DNA of 64,000 nucleotides from AP-15 sp035538335 (GTDB lineage: Bacteria; Pseudomonadota; Alphaproteobacteria; ATCC43930; CGMCC-115725). This document shows positions 7,348 through 14,890 of this stretch, in pieces. The stretch's first letter is position 1. The number at the start of each line of letters is the position of its first letter. The position numbers were made by a program, and so were the translations under genes. The stretch is taken from contig DATLKN010000031.1 in the NCBI GenBank assembly GCA_035538335.1, positions 62,001 to 126,000 on the forward strand, in the 5' to 3' direction. Below the pieces are notes generated by a model that made no database searches, was not told the DNA's origin, and saw only the letters and a list, made by a program, of their open reading frames with translations.

Positions 7348-8511
7348 GGCGAGAGACCAGCCTCCAGTGGCATAGGACCAGCCGCCCAGCGCCGAACCCG
7401 CGGCGCCTCCTGCGAAGAAGGCCGCTATGTAAAGCCCGTTGAGGCGGCTGCGGAATTCCGCAGCGAGCACGAAAATCGCCCGCTGCCCGAGCGTCAGATT
7501 GGCCGTCATCCCGAAATCCAAGAGGATTGCCGCAGTGACGAGCAGAGCAAGGCTCCCCGCCGAAGCGTCATCGGCGAACCGGGTCACCGGAAACGCCACC
7601 GCGACCGCGACAATGGCAAGCGCGGTGGCAGGCCGGGTCCATCCTCCGTCGGCGAAGCGGCCCGCAAGCGGCGCGGCGATGGCTCCGGCGCCGCCGGCCA
7701 GCGCAAACAGCGCGACGCCGGCTTGCGACATATGGAATATCGGGCCGGTCAGCAGCAGCGGCACCGTCGTCCAAAACAGGCTGAACGCGCCGCAGAGACA
7801 GGCCTGGTAGAAGGCGCGGCGCTGCAGCACCGGCGTTCTCAGTGCCAGGAATCCCATCGATCGCAGGAGCGCGCGATAAGTGACATTCGCGGCCGGAACG
7901 CGCTTCGGCAACCCCAGCCGCAAACTCGCCGCCAGAAGCAACATGCCCGCGGCGGAGATGGAGAATACCGCGTGCCACGAGAGGATCTCGGTGACGAAGC
8001 TTGCGGCCGGCCGCGCCAGCAGGATGCCGATCATCAGGCCGCTCATCACGTTGCCGACGACCCGACCTCTCACAGCCTCGGGAGCCATGTGGGCGGCATA
8101 GGGGACGAGCACCTGTACGGCAACCGATGCGAGGCCGACGCAGAAAGCGGAGAGGAGATAGGGCAGCGGCTTCCTCGCCAGCGCGGCGCACAGTAGCGCC
8201 ACGGCGGCAACGTTGACCAGTATCAGGACGAGACCGCGGTTCTCGACCAGATCGCCGAGCGGCACGATCAACAAGAGGCCGATCCCGAAACCGATCTGCG
8301 TCGCTGTCACGACGACGCCCGTCGCCGCCGGCGCGACGCCGAGAGAGGCGGCGATCGGGCCGGCGATCGACTGAGAGTAGTAGGCGTTGGCGACGAGCAG
8401 CCCGCAGGCGGTCGCCAGGATGGCCGTTGTCCATGAGGAGATCGCGGCTTCGGATGCCTTCAGGGTCTGCCCGGGCCTCGGCTCGCTCGTCGCAGTCGAT
8501 GGAGTCGACAC
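7213..8511 (-). CDS. MFS transporter
   Basis: A major facilitator protein with about 12 hydrophobic segments. It begins SWTTAILATACGLLVANAYYSQ, has GDLVENRGLVLILV after helix 2 (the GDxxxxR loop motif) and a typical centre break near LRLGLPKRVPAA. It resembles the YfhI/Bcr-like drug and metabolite exporters. GTG 8511 is taken as start (432 residues); an in-frame TTG at 8625 would add a hydrophilic leader of 38 residues and is less likely. The C-terminal tail (LLLDVARKGPRLGARLPSG) lies inside the convergent lysR gene. A copy of the cluster palindrome is 123 bases upstream. Confidence 0.85.
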   Translation of the reverse strand: MSTPSTATSEPRPGQTLKASEAAISSWTTAILATACGLLVANAYYSQSIAGPIAASLGVAPAATGVVVTATQIGFGIGLLLIVPLGDLVENRGLVLILVNVAAVALLCAALARKPLPYLLSAFCVGLASVAVQVLVPYAAHMAPEAVRGRVVGNVMSGLMIGILLARPAASFVTEILSWHAVFSISAAGMLLLAASLRLGLPKRVPAANVTYRALLRSMGFLALRTPVLQRRAFYQACLCGAFSLFWTTVPLLLTGPIFHMSQAGVALFALAGGAGAIAAPLAGRFADGGWTRPATALAIVAVAVAFPVTRFADDASAGSLALLVTAAILLDFGMTANLTLGQRAIFVLAAEFRSRLNGLYIAAFFAGGAAGSALGGWSYATGGWSLASWIGFALPLAAMGFFLTERNLLLDVARKGPRLGARLPSGREHRP

Positions 8512-8633
8512 AGCACACCGCTTCGGAAAATTGCGCTTGGCGCGCGCAGGGACCGCGCTAAGACGGCCTCCCGGTCCCCAGAAATGAGGAAACGAAGTGC
8601 CGGGAGGTAGGCGCAGCCCGGCCAATATCGGTC

Positions 8634-8648
8634 ATTCCGGACAGGAAT
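8634..8648. promoter_or_regulatory. Candidate LysR operator upstream of the MFS gene
   Basis: ATTCC GGACA GGAAT: perfect five-base arms, five-base spacer, third strong copy of the palindrome in this cluster. It lies in the 378-base region between the MFS start (8511) and the HxlR gene. Nothing else was recognised between 8512 and 8889. Confidence 0.55.
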
Positions 8649-8889
8649 ATGCTATTGCGCCGCTACATCGGCACCTACACCATGTCGTCACGGCCCCGCA
8701 GCTGCCTTGGTCCGGTAGGAGGATTTTCAGCCCTATCGAGGCGGGGGACGAGTCGGCAGCTTGGCGCCGAAAGCGATTAACCGGCGCCGATTTCGGCAAG
8801 GCTTCCGCCATCGCATAAGCGCTAGGCTACCTCTGCGATTGACCCAGGATGCGCCGTCCTCGATGCGCAGCGCTTACGCAGCCAGTTTT

Positions 8890-9285
8890 TCAACGAGTTG
8901 CAAGCCGATCGCCCTCTCCGACGCGTTCGTCGAAGCGGTCGCGGGCGGCGTCGAATTCCGCGAGATGTTCTCGCACCCATTGTCCGAACGCGAGGACCGG
9001 CTCCGACATTGAGCGGCCGAGCTCGGTCAGCCGGTATTCGACCTGCGGCGGGCTGGTCGGGAAGATCGTCCGGGTCACGATGCCGTCGCGCTCGAGGCCG
9101 CGCAAGGTGCGGGTCAGCATCTGCTGCGAGATGCCGGCGGTATTGCGCTTGATGTCGTTGAACCGGCGCGGGCCGTCGCGCAACAGCATGACGACGAGCA
9201 TGCTCCATTTCTCGCCGATGCGGGCGAGGAGCTGGCTGACCTTCTGGCAGTCCTGATGCAGCGGATGGGGCCGCGCGGCGGTCAT
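8890..9285 (-). CDS. HxlR-family transcriptional regulator
   Basis: A winged-helix HxlR regulator. It has the family's N-terminal Cys (HQDCQKVSQLLARIGEKW), the core LRDGPRRFNDIKRNTAGIS, QQMLTRTLRGLERDGIV and the wing PPQVEYRLTELG. In YodB/QorR relatives the N-terminal Cys senses quinones or electrophiles. ATG 9285 (MTAARPHPLHQDC) gives a family-like length of 131; a GTG at 9339 would add 18 residues. It is divergent from the azoreductase gene, the usual arrangement for a repressor of azoR-type genes. Confidence 0.87.
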   Translation of the reverse strand: MTAARPHPLHQDCQKVSQLLARIGEKWSMLVVMLLRDGPRRFNDIKRNTAGISQQMLTRTLRGLERDGIVTRTIFPTSPPQVEYRLTELGRSMSEPVLAFGQWVREHLAEFDAARDRFDERVGEGDRLATR

Positions 9286-9302
9286 ATCGGTGTGCCTAGG
9301 TG

Positions 9303-9316
9303 ACGCAAATCTGCGT
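9303..9316. promoter_or_regulatory. Possible HxlR operator in the hxlR-azoR spacer
   Basis: ACGCA AATC TGCGT forms a perfect inverted repeat 18 bases upstream of the preferred HxlR start, between the divergent regulator and azoreductase genes. HxlR proteins bind dyads in such spacers. A GGTCA-like direct repeat (about 9334-9356) nearby is another candidate. Only the position supports this. Confidence 0.3.
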
Positions 9317-9381
9317 TCTTGCGATATGGGCATGGTCACTTATTTCGTCCAGGTCATAATCTTTGACTAGGGATGACTCCC

Positions 9382-10002
9382 ATGAAGCTCCTGCACATCG
9401 ACTCCAGCATTTCCGGCGAAGGGTCGGCCTCACGCCAGCTTTCCGCCGCGGTTGTCGCTGCGCTCACCCGGGCGATGCCCGATCTCGAAGTGATCCGTCG
9501 CGACCTCGACGCCGAGCCGATCCCGCACCTCGACAGCAGACGCCTGCCTACGGTACGGCCGGCGAACGCGCCGGAAGGGGCAGCCGGTGTCCGGGACCCC
9601 GAGGGAGCGGTTGCGCTCGACGAGTTCCTCGGCGCCGACATCGTCGTCATCGGCGCCCCGATGTACAACTTCACGGTGCCCAGCCAGCTGAAGGCCTGGA
9701 TCGACCGCATCCTGATTGCCGGCAGGACTTTCCGCTACAGCGAGACCGGTCCTGTCGGGCTGGCCGGCGGCAAGCGCGTGGTCATCGCCTCCTCGCGCGG
9801 CGGTCTCTATGCGTCGGGCACGCCGTTCGCGGCCTACGACTTCCAGGAGAAGTACCTGCGCGCTGTCTTCGCCTTCATCGGGATCGAGGACGTCGAGTTC
9901 GTGCGCGCCGAGGGGCTCGCGTTCGGACCGGAGCAGCGCGAAGCAGCGATACGGGCGGCTTTGGCCTCCGTGCGCTCCACCGTGACCCGGCTTGCGGCGT
10001 AG
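9382..10002 (+). CDS. azoR: FMN-dependent NADH-azoreductase / quinone reductase
   Basis: An AzoR-type flavodoxin-fold oxidoreductase of 206 residues. It has the phosphate-binding start MKLLHIDSSISGEGSASR, the flavin motif GAPMYNFTVPSQLKAWIDR, and SSRGGLYASGTPFAAYDFQE near residue 140. Family enzymes are dimers that reduce quinones and azo dyes with NADH in two-electron steps. The ATG at 9382 has TAGGGA nine bases upstream; ATG 9373 sits on top of that site and is rejected. It is divergent from the HxlR regulator gene and followed by an NTF2-like gene 63 bases downstream. Confidence 0.9.
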   Translation: MKLLHIDSSISGEGSASRQLSAAVVAALTRAMPDLEVIRRDLDAEPIPHLDSRRLPTVRPANAPEGAAGVRDPEGAVALDEFLGADIVVIGAPMYNFTVPSQLKAWIDRILIAGRTFRYSETGPVGLAGGKRVVIASSRGGLYASGTPFAAYDFQEKYLRAVFAFIGIEDVEFVRAEGLAFGPEQREAAIRAALASVRSTVTRLAA

Positions 10003-10065
10003 CCGGGGGAACCGGAGCTCGGCAATGCCGCGTCCCAAGCGAGAACGCATTTCCGGAGATCCGCC

Positions 10066-10431
10066 ATGTCGGACAGGATTCATGAACTGCTAAACCGCAA
10101 CCTCCGGGAGGTTTTCGGTGAAGGCGACGCCGCCCGCCGTCGGGCGGCAATCGAGGAGCTCTACACCGATGACGGCGTCCTCTATGTGCCTCCGGGCGTT
10201 TTCGTCGGGCACGACGCATTGGACAGGTTCGCAGGAGACCTGCGTGCGACTCACCCTCACTTCGTGTACACGCCTCACGGCGAGCCGCAGGTACTCCACA
10301 ACGCCGGCCGTCTGGCATGGGGGTCCGGTCCGCGTGGGCAGAAGTCCGATTACACCGGCTTGGACGTGATCATCGTTCGCGGCGACAAGATCGCCGCGCT
10401 CTATGTATTCCTCGATCCAATGCCATCATGA
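10066..10431 (+). CDS. NTF2-like / SnoaL-like small protein
   Basis: A 121-residue protein of the nuclear-transport-factor-2-like fold. It has an N-terminal helical part (ELLNRNLREVFGEGD), the ELYTDDGVLYVPPGVFVGHDAL segment typical of SnoaL-like domains, and a closing beta part (YTGLDVIIVRGDKIAALYVFLD). Members bind or modify small hydrophobic molecules; no catalytic pair can be assigned here. It follows azoR on the same strand and probably shares its transcript. Confidence 0.8.
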   Translation: MSDRIHELLNRNLREVFGEGDAARRRAAIEELYTDDGVLYVPPGVFVGHDALDRFAGDLRATHPHFVYTPHGEPQVLHNAGRLAWGSGPRGQKSDYTGLDVIIVRGDKIAALYVFLDPMPS

Positions 10432-10503
10432 CACGACCGAGTGCTGTCGCTGGCTTCCGATCATGAGGGACAGTGAGAGCGTTCCTTCCGGGATGACCGT
10501 TCG

Positions 10504-11394
10504 ATGACAACAGAAATCGACAACGCGCGTCAGGTAGCGAAGATCGTCACCGCGCATCGTCAACGCGAGGGCGGCGGCTTCATCGTGCGGCGACCTTTCC
10601 CGTCGGCCGGGTTGCGCCATGCCGATCCGTTCCTGCTGCTCGACGAGATGGGACCTGTCGCGTACGGGCCGGGCGAGGCCGTCGGCGCGTCCGACCACCC
10701 GCATCGCGGCTTCGAGACCGTGACCTACCTGTTCGACGGCGAGATGGAGCACGAGGATTCAGCCGGCCACCGCGGCCGCCTCGGGCCCGGCGACGTGCAG
10801 TGGATGACCGCCGGGCGCGGCATCGTGCATTCGGAGATGCCGTCGCGCGACATGCGGCGGCGCGGCGGCAGGATGCACGGGTTCCAGATCTGGCTGAACC
10901 TGCCGGCGCGCGACAAGATGACGGCGCCGCGCTACCAGGAGATCCCGCGCGCGGCGATCCCGGCGGCGGCAACCCCCGACGGGCGGGCGTCGGTGCATGT
11001 CGTCGCCGGCGCGGCTCTGGGCGCCGAGGCGGTGATCGATACCCGCACGCCGATCGGCTTGTTGCACTGGAGCTTCGCGCCGGGCGCAGCGGTCGAGGTG
11101 CCGGTCCCGGATGACCACGCCGCCTATGTCTATGTCTTCGAGGGCGCGGTTGACATCGGCGGCCGCGAGATCGAGGACGGGCGGCTCGCCGTCCTCGGCG
11201 ACGGCAACGCGGTACATTTCGGGGCGAGCGAGCGCGCGCAAGCCCTGCTGCTCACCGGGGTTCCGCTGCGCGAGCCGGTCGTGCAATACGGGCCTTTCGT
11301 CATGAACAGCGAGCGCGAGATCATCGAGGCCGTCGAAGACTACCAGGCCGGACGGCTCTGCGAGATCTCGCGGCAGCGAATGCCAGGCGCCTGA
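10504..11394 (+). CDS. Pirin family protein (first of two)
   Basis: A 296-residue bicupin of the pirin family. It shows DHPHRGFETVTYLFDGEMEH with the metal-binding histidines, then GDVQWMTAGRGIVHSEMP, and the C-terminal pirin cupin. In the family the N-terminal cupin binds Fe(II) through three His and one Glu; some members have quercetin dioxygenase activity. The histidines in HPHRG and IVHSE are present. It is followed 14 bases later by a second pirin gene. Confidence 0.92.
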   Translation: MTTEIDNARQVAKIVTAHRQREGGGFIVRRPFPSAGLRHADPFLLLDEMGPVAYGPGEAVGASDHPHRGFETVTYLFDGEMEHEDSAGHRGRLGPGDVQWMTAGRGIVHSEMPSRDMRRRGGRMHGFQIWLNLPARDKMTAPRYQEIPRAAIPAAATPDGRASVHVVAGAALGAEAVIDTRTPIGLLHWSFAPGAAVEVPVPDDHAAYVYVFEGAVDIGGREIEDGRLAVLGDGNAVHFGASERAQALLLTGVPLREPVVQYGPFVMNSEREIIEAVEDYQAGRLCEISRQRMPGA

Positions 11395-11408
11395 ATGGGA
11401 GGGAAATC

Positions 11409-12326
11409 ATGAGCGTACGGCCGGCCGCCGATCCCGCGGGTTCGCGCAGCCCTGCGACCCCGGCGGTTGCGACCGTCATCGACGCCCGCCCGCGCGACAT
11501 CGGCGGCTTTGCCGTCGGGCGCGTGCTGCCCGCAGCGGCGTGCCGCCATGTCGGTCCCTTCGTCTTCTTCGACCACATGGGACCGGCGGCGCTCGCGCGG
11601 GGGCAGGGGCTGGATGTGCGGCCGCACCCCCATATCGGGCTGGCGACGGTGACCTACCTGTTCGAGGGCGAGATCGTGCACCGCGACAGCCTCGGGTCGC
11701 ACCAGCCGATCAGGCCGGGCGACATCAACTGGATGACCGCAGGCCGGGGCATCGCCCACTCCGAACGCACACCCGCGGCGCTGCGCCGCACTGGTTCGCG
11801 GCTGCACGGGCTGCAGCTCTGGGTTGCGCTGCCGCTGGCGGAGGAGGAGACCGAACCCGAGTTCCGCCACCACCCGGCACAGACGCTGCCATCGTTGGAA
11901 CGCGCCGGCGCCCGCATTCGATTGCTGGCCGGCAGCGCCTACGGAGAGACCTCGCCGGTCAAGGTCGTCTCGCCGTTGTTCTATGCCGATGTCGTTCTGC
12001 CGGCCGGATGCGAGCTGCCGCTGCCGGGCGAGCACGCGGAGCGCGCCGGTTATGTCGTCGCCGGCGTCGTCATCTGCGGCAACCAGCGTGCCGAGCGCGG
12101 CCGGATGCTGGTGTTCGCAACGGGGGCCGAGGCAGCGGTGCGCGCAGTGACGGACGCGCGTGTCGTGCTGCTCGGCGGCGCGCCGCTCGACGCCGAGCGG
12201 CACCTCTGGTGGAATTTCGTGTCGAGTTCGACGGCGAGGATCGAAGAGGCCAAGCGCGACTGGAAGGAAGGGCGGTTTCCCAAAGTGCCCGGCGACGAGA
12301 GCGAGTTCATTCCGCTGCCGGAATAG
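11409..12326 (+). CDS. Pirin family protein (second of two)
   Basis: A 305-residue pirin. It has VRPHPHIGLATVTYLFEGE, GDINWMTAGRGIAHSER and the C-terminal bicupin half ending in KRDWKEGRFPKVPGDESEF, a standard pirin tail. The iron ligands of cupin 1 (H-P-H and A-H-S-E) are conserved. The ribosome site GGGAGGGAAATC is strong. It is related to but clearly diverged from the first pirin, so this is an old tandem pair rather than a recent duplication. The pair likely works with the upstream azoreductase in oxidative or aromatic stress. Confidence 0.92.
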   Translation: MSVRPAADPAGSRSPATPAVATVIDARPRDIGGFAVGRVLPAAACRHVGPFVFFDHMGPAALARGQGLDVRPHPHIGLATVTYLFEGEIVHRDSLGSHQPIRPGDINWMTAGRGIAHSERTPAALRRTGSRLHGLQLWVALPLAEEETEPEFRHHPAQTLPSLERAGARIRLLAGSAYGETSPVKVVSPLFYADVVLPAGCELPLPGEHAERAGYVVAGVVICGNQRAERGRMLVFATGAEAAVRAVTDARVVLLGGAPLDAERHLWWNFVSSSTARIEEAKRDWKEGRFPKVPGDESEFIPLPE

Positions 12327-12441
12327 CCGGGCGCCGGTCCGCCGGCGGCTAGCTAGTCCAGCTCTGCGGCTCGTGCGGCCGCTTGAAGAGCAAAACCAGT
12401 ACCCTACATGGGGTGGTCTGACGGTCAACGGGGGGTAAGAT

Positions 12442-12591
12442 ATGGCTCGGACACCGCGAAAGCCGACCAAAGCTCATCTGTCGCGCGCCGGCCACGACAT
12501 GCACGACCGCAGCGCCAAGGTGCGCAAAGAGGCGGCAGAGGTGCTGGCCGTGGCGCCAAGGCGTCAACCGTTGAAGCGGAAGGGGAAATAG
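12442..12591 (+). CDS. Small basic protein, 49 residues
   Basis: A short frame beginning MARTPRKPTKAHLSRAGHDM and ending PLKRKGK, very rich in Lys and Arg (pI clearly basic). A strong ribosome site (GGGGGTAAGAT) precedes the ATG. Codon use is GC-rich at third positions, as in neighbouring genes, which supports real coding. It resembles the small Lys-rich hypothetical proteins of Rhizobiales (KPTKxxxxxAGxDLR pattern), whose function is unknown. The stretch 12592-12767 that follows holds nothing recognised. Confidence 0.55.
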   Translation: MARTPRKPTKAHLSRAGHDMHDRSAKVRKEAAEVLAVAPRRQPLKRKGK

Positions 12592-12767
12592 CTCAGCACC
12601 GGCGAATCGACCGCGCCTCGGTCCTCGAACCCGAGCCAATTCGGCGCCTTTATCAAGCGCGCTATCCCACGAAGAGGTGCTTCAGCGATCCGCGGCGGAG
12701 TGGGGAGCTATGAGGAGCTTCGGATCAGGCAGAACGCTTTCGCCGCTTCTCTTCGCTAGAGGTGTGA

Positions 12768-13097
12768 TTATCGGGGTGGGTGCAACGCATCCCCAATCCG
12801 ATGCAATCGGATTGCAGGCCGCCTCGGCAGCTTGACCACCAATTCGAGCTTTCCGCCGATCGCTTCGATGTAGTTGCGGAGCGTCGACAGATACATGTCG
12901 GTCTGTTTCTCAATTTTCGAGACGGACGGCTGCTTGATATGCAGGGCGGCGGCGACATCGAGCTGCGCCTTGCCAGCGATTTCCCGCAGCTCGCGCAGAC
13001 CCTCCACCTCCTGCTTCAGCTCTTGATAGCGCGCCTCAACGCGCTCTCGCCGCTCGGGGGGAAGCTCAGCAATCACTTGGTCAAGGGTCCGGCCCAT
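12768..13097 (-). CDS. XRE-family antitoxin (HigA-like)
   Basis: A 109-residue protein with a helical N-terminus (MGRTLDQVIAELPPERRERV) and a C-terminal HTH: AGKAQLDVAAALHIKQPSVS followed by KIEKQTDMYLSTLRNYIEAI. The KIEKxTDMYLSTLRxYIEA signature belongs to the HigA-like antitoxins paired with Gp49/HigB-type toxins. The reading frame is intact, and only one base separates its ATG from the stop codon of the toxin frame upstream. The toxin is broken, so this is probably an orphan antitoxin that still represses its own promoter. Confidence 0.85.
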   Translation of the reverse strand: MGRTLDQVIAELPPERRERVEARYQELKQEVEGLRELREIAGKAQLDVAAALHIKQPSVSKIEKQTDMYLSTLRNYIEAIGGKLELVVKLPRRPAIRLHRIGDALHPPR

Positions 13098-13098
13098 C

Positions 13099-13395
13099 TC
13101 ACTTCTCCTTCCTTCCGGCTTTCAGGCGATCCAAATGCGCCGAAAACCGTTTGTCCGCCTTTGCGACAAGCTTCCGGTAAAAGCGCTTCTGGCTCCCACC
13201 GTCTTGCCCCCGGCGACCAGCAGAATGGCCCGCCGCCGCGGGTCGAATGCGAAAGCCGCGCGCCACTCGCCGTTCGAAGCTTCGAACCGCAGCTTCTTCA
13301 TGTTCGCGTGCTTCGAGCAAGGCGTCCTGGACCGCCGGCTCGAAGGCCAGGAACTCCAGCTCGAACTCGTCATGGAACTCGACAACCCACGGCAT
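13099..13395 (-). pseudogene. Broken HigB/Gp49-like toxin gene
   Basis: The frame starts correctly (MPWVVEFHDEFELEF...VQDALLEA) and ends correctly (GGSQKRFYRKLVAKADKRF). The middle is wrong: the family's HANMKKLRFEASNGEWR and AFAFDPRRRAILLVAGGK are present only in another frame (13210-13310). About 20 codons that should link the N-terminal helix to HANMK (the segment with the conserved LTGPxxDTLKGS) are missing. So a deletion plus a second small indel put the catalytic core out of frame. Family toxins are ribosome-dependent RNases; this one is predicted inactive. Confidence 0.7.
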
Positions 13396-13399
13396 CTAT

Positions 13400-13415
13400 A
13401 TAGCCTTGAGGCTAT
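13400..13415. promoter_or_regulatory. Toxin-antitoxin operator palindrome
   Basis: ATAGCCT TG AGGCTAT is a perfect seven-base-arm dyad located five bases upstream of the toxin start codon. HigA-type antitoxins bind dyads of this sort to repress their operon. The intact dyad with an intact antitoxin suggests regulation survived the loss of the toxin. Confidence 0.6.
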
Positions 13416-13526
13416 GTTGCGTCAAGGACGCTTCGACCCGCTGGGTCGACGGCGCCATCGGACAAAATTGCGAGCGCGGAATGGGGAAAGCAGCATGGGC
13501 GGTCGTCGCGTTGTCGTCCTCGTCGA

Positions 13527-13685
13527 CGGCGTGACGCCGGCGAGGCCCGCCTTCGCGCACACGCGATCGAGCACGCGCACGATGCCGATGAAATGTCCCT
13601 GCCCCCAATCGGCTGGGAAGAAGAAGGGAGATTTCGCGGTCTGCGGCTGAGCCAGCAAGAGGGCCGCCGCGGCGCGCCCGATCAC
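13527..13685 (-). pseudogene. Tyrosine recombinase (integrase) fragment
   Basis: The minus strand encodes ALLLAQPQTAKSPFFFPADW followed by GQGHFIGIVRVLDR and CAKAGLAGVTP. This matches the segment just before the H-x-L-R-H box of phage-type integrases (usual form SPYVFPAxxGxGHFxGxxxxxxRxxxxAGLxxVTPHxLRH). The frame loses homology exactly where HxLRH should follow, and no N-terminal part is seen. It is a decayed integrase piece, consistent with the neighbouring toxin-antitoxin remnant being cargo of an old mobile element. The rest of 13416-13728 shows nothing recognisable. Confidence 0.5.
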
Positions 13686-13728
13686 CCGGCTTTGCGCCCC
13701 GCTCTTTGTATCCGGGAAGTGGCCGGCC

Positions 13729-14706
13729 TCAGACGGCGCGATGGTATTCCCTGTACCATTCTACGAAGCGGGCGATCCCCGTCTCGATCGTAGTCTTCGG
13801 CTCGAAACCGAGGTCGCGGCGGGCCGGCTCGATATCGGCGAAGCTCCCCATCACCTCGCCGGGCTGGCGCGGCAGCAGCACTTGTCTGGCCGTGCGGCCG
13901 ACCGCGCGCTCGATGACGGCGATGAAATCGGTCAGTTTGACCGGCCGATGGTTGCCGAGATTGTAGATGCGGTGGAGCGGTTCGCCGCCGGCGGCGAGCC
14001 CGTCGTAGGCGGCGATCGTGCCGGCGACGACGTCGTCGATATAGGTGAAATCGCGCGCCATCTCGCCTTTGTTGAAGACCTTGATCGGTTCGCCGGCGAG
14101 GATCGCGCCGGTGAACAGATAGGGCGCCATGTCCGGCCGGCCCCACGGCCCGTAGACCGTGAAGTAGCGCAACCCCGTCGCCCGCAAGCCATAAAGATGA
14201 CCATAGGTCTGCGCCATCAGCTCGCAGCTGCGTTTCGTCGCGGCATAGATCGAGAGCGGCCGCTCGACAGGGTCCTCGACGCGCAGCGGCTGCTTCTCGT
14301 TGGCGCCGTATACCGATGACGAGGAGGCATAGACGATGCCGCGCAGCCCCTCGATGCGCCGCGCCGCCTCGAGCACGACGAGCGTCCCCATGACGTTGCG
14401 CTCGACATAGACGTATGGGTCCTCGAGCGAGCGCCGCACGCCCGCCTGCGCCGCCAGATGAATGATGCCGGCTACGTCCCGGTGGCGATCAAGGAGCGCG
14501 GCGACAGCGGTCCGGTCGGCGATGTCGAGCTTCTCGAAGCTGAAGCCCGGCCGGCCGCGCAGCTGGCCGAGGCGCGCCTCTTTGAGGCGCACGTCGTAAT
14601 AGTCGTTGAGGTTGTCGACGCCGACGACGTGCTCGCCGCGCTGCAACAGGGCCTGCGCCACGTGAAGGCCGATGAAGCCGCCCGCCCCGGTAAGAAGAAC
14701 CGACAT
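13729..14706 (-). CDS. NAD-dependent epimerase, UDP-glucuronate 4-epimerase-like
   Basis: A 325-residue extended SDR. It has the NAD-binding GAGGFIG at residues 7-13, DNLNDYYDVRLKEARL after strand 2 (the signature of UDP-glucuronate epimerases), HLAAQAGVR, SSSSVYG and catalytic YAATK. DFTYIDDVV and the NLGNHRPVKL segment complete the family pattern. It should convert UDP-glucuronate to UDP-galacturonate for capsule or LPS sugars. No polysaccharide genes are adjacent in this window, so the gene stands alone. Confidence 0.9.
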   Translation of the reverse strand: MSVLLTGAGGFIGLHVAQALLQRGEHVVGVDNLNDYYDVRLKEARLGQLRGRPGFSFEKLDIADRTAVAALLDRHRDVAGIIHLAAQAGVRRSLEDPYVYVERNVMGTLVVLEAARRIEGLRGIVYASSSSVYGANEKQPLRVEDPVERPLSIYAATKRSCELMAQTYGHLYGLRATGLRYFTVYGPWGRPDMAPYLFTGAILAGEPIKVFNKGEMARDFTYIDDVVAGTIAAYDGLAAGGEPLHRIYNLGNHRPVKLTDFIAVIERAVGRTARQVLLPRQPGEVMGSFADIEPARRDLGFEPKTTIETGIARFVEWYREYHRAV

Positions 14707-14890
14707 CCAGCAACCGGCGAAAAGCAGAAATTTGAAATAGGCGCGGCGGTGTGACGAGGCTTTGCTCGCGGCATCTCCCTATCGTCTCGGCAGCCCGGCG
14801 GCAACAGAATTCTGCGCCGGCGCCGGGCCGTTGCCGCAGAGGGCGCCGCGGCGTAGCGTCCCCGGGGGAACGGCGCGCGGGGTGCGGCGG

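Noticed and set aside
13422..13685. The full 87-codon integrase-like frame as a working gene
   Set aside because: Homology covers only about 53 residues and stops where the catalytic H-x-L-R-H should be; both ends of the protein are missing.
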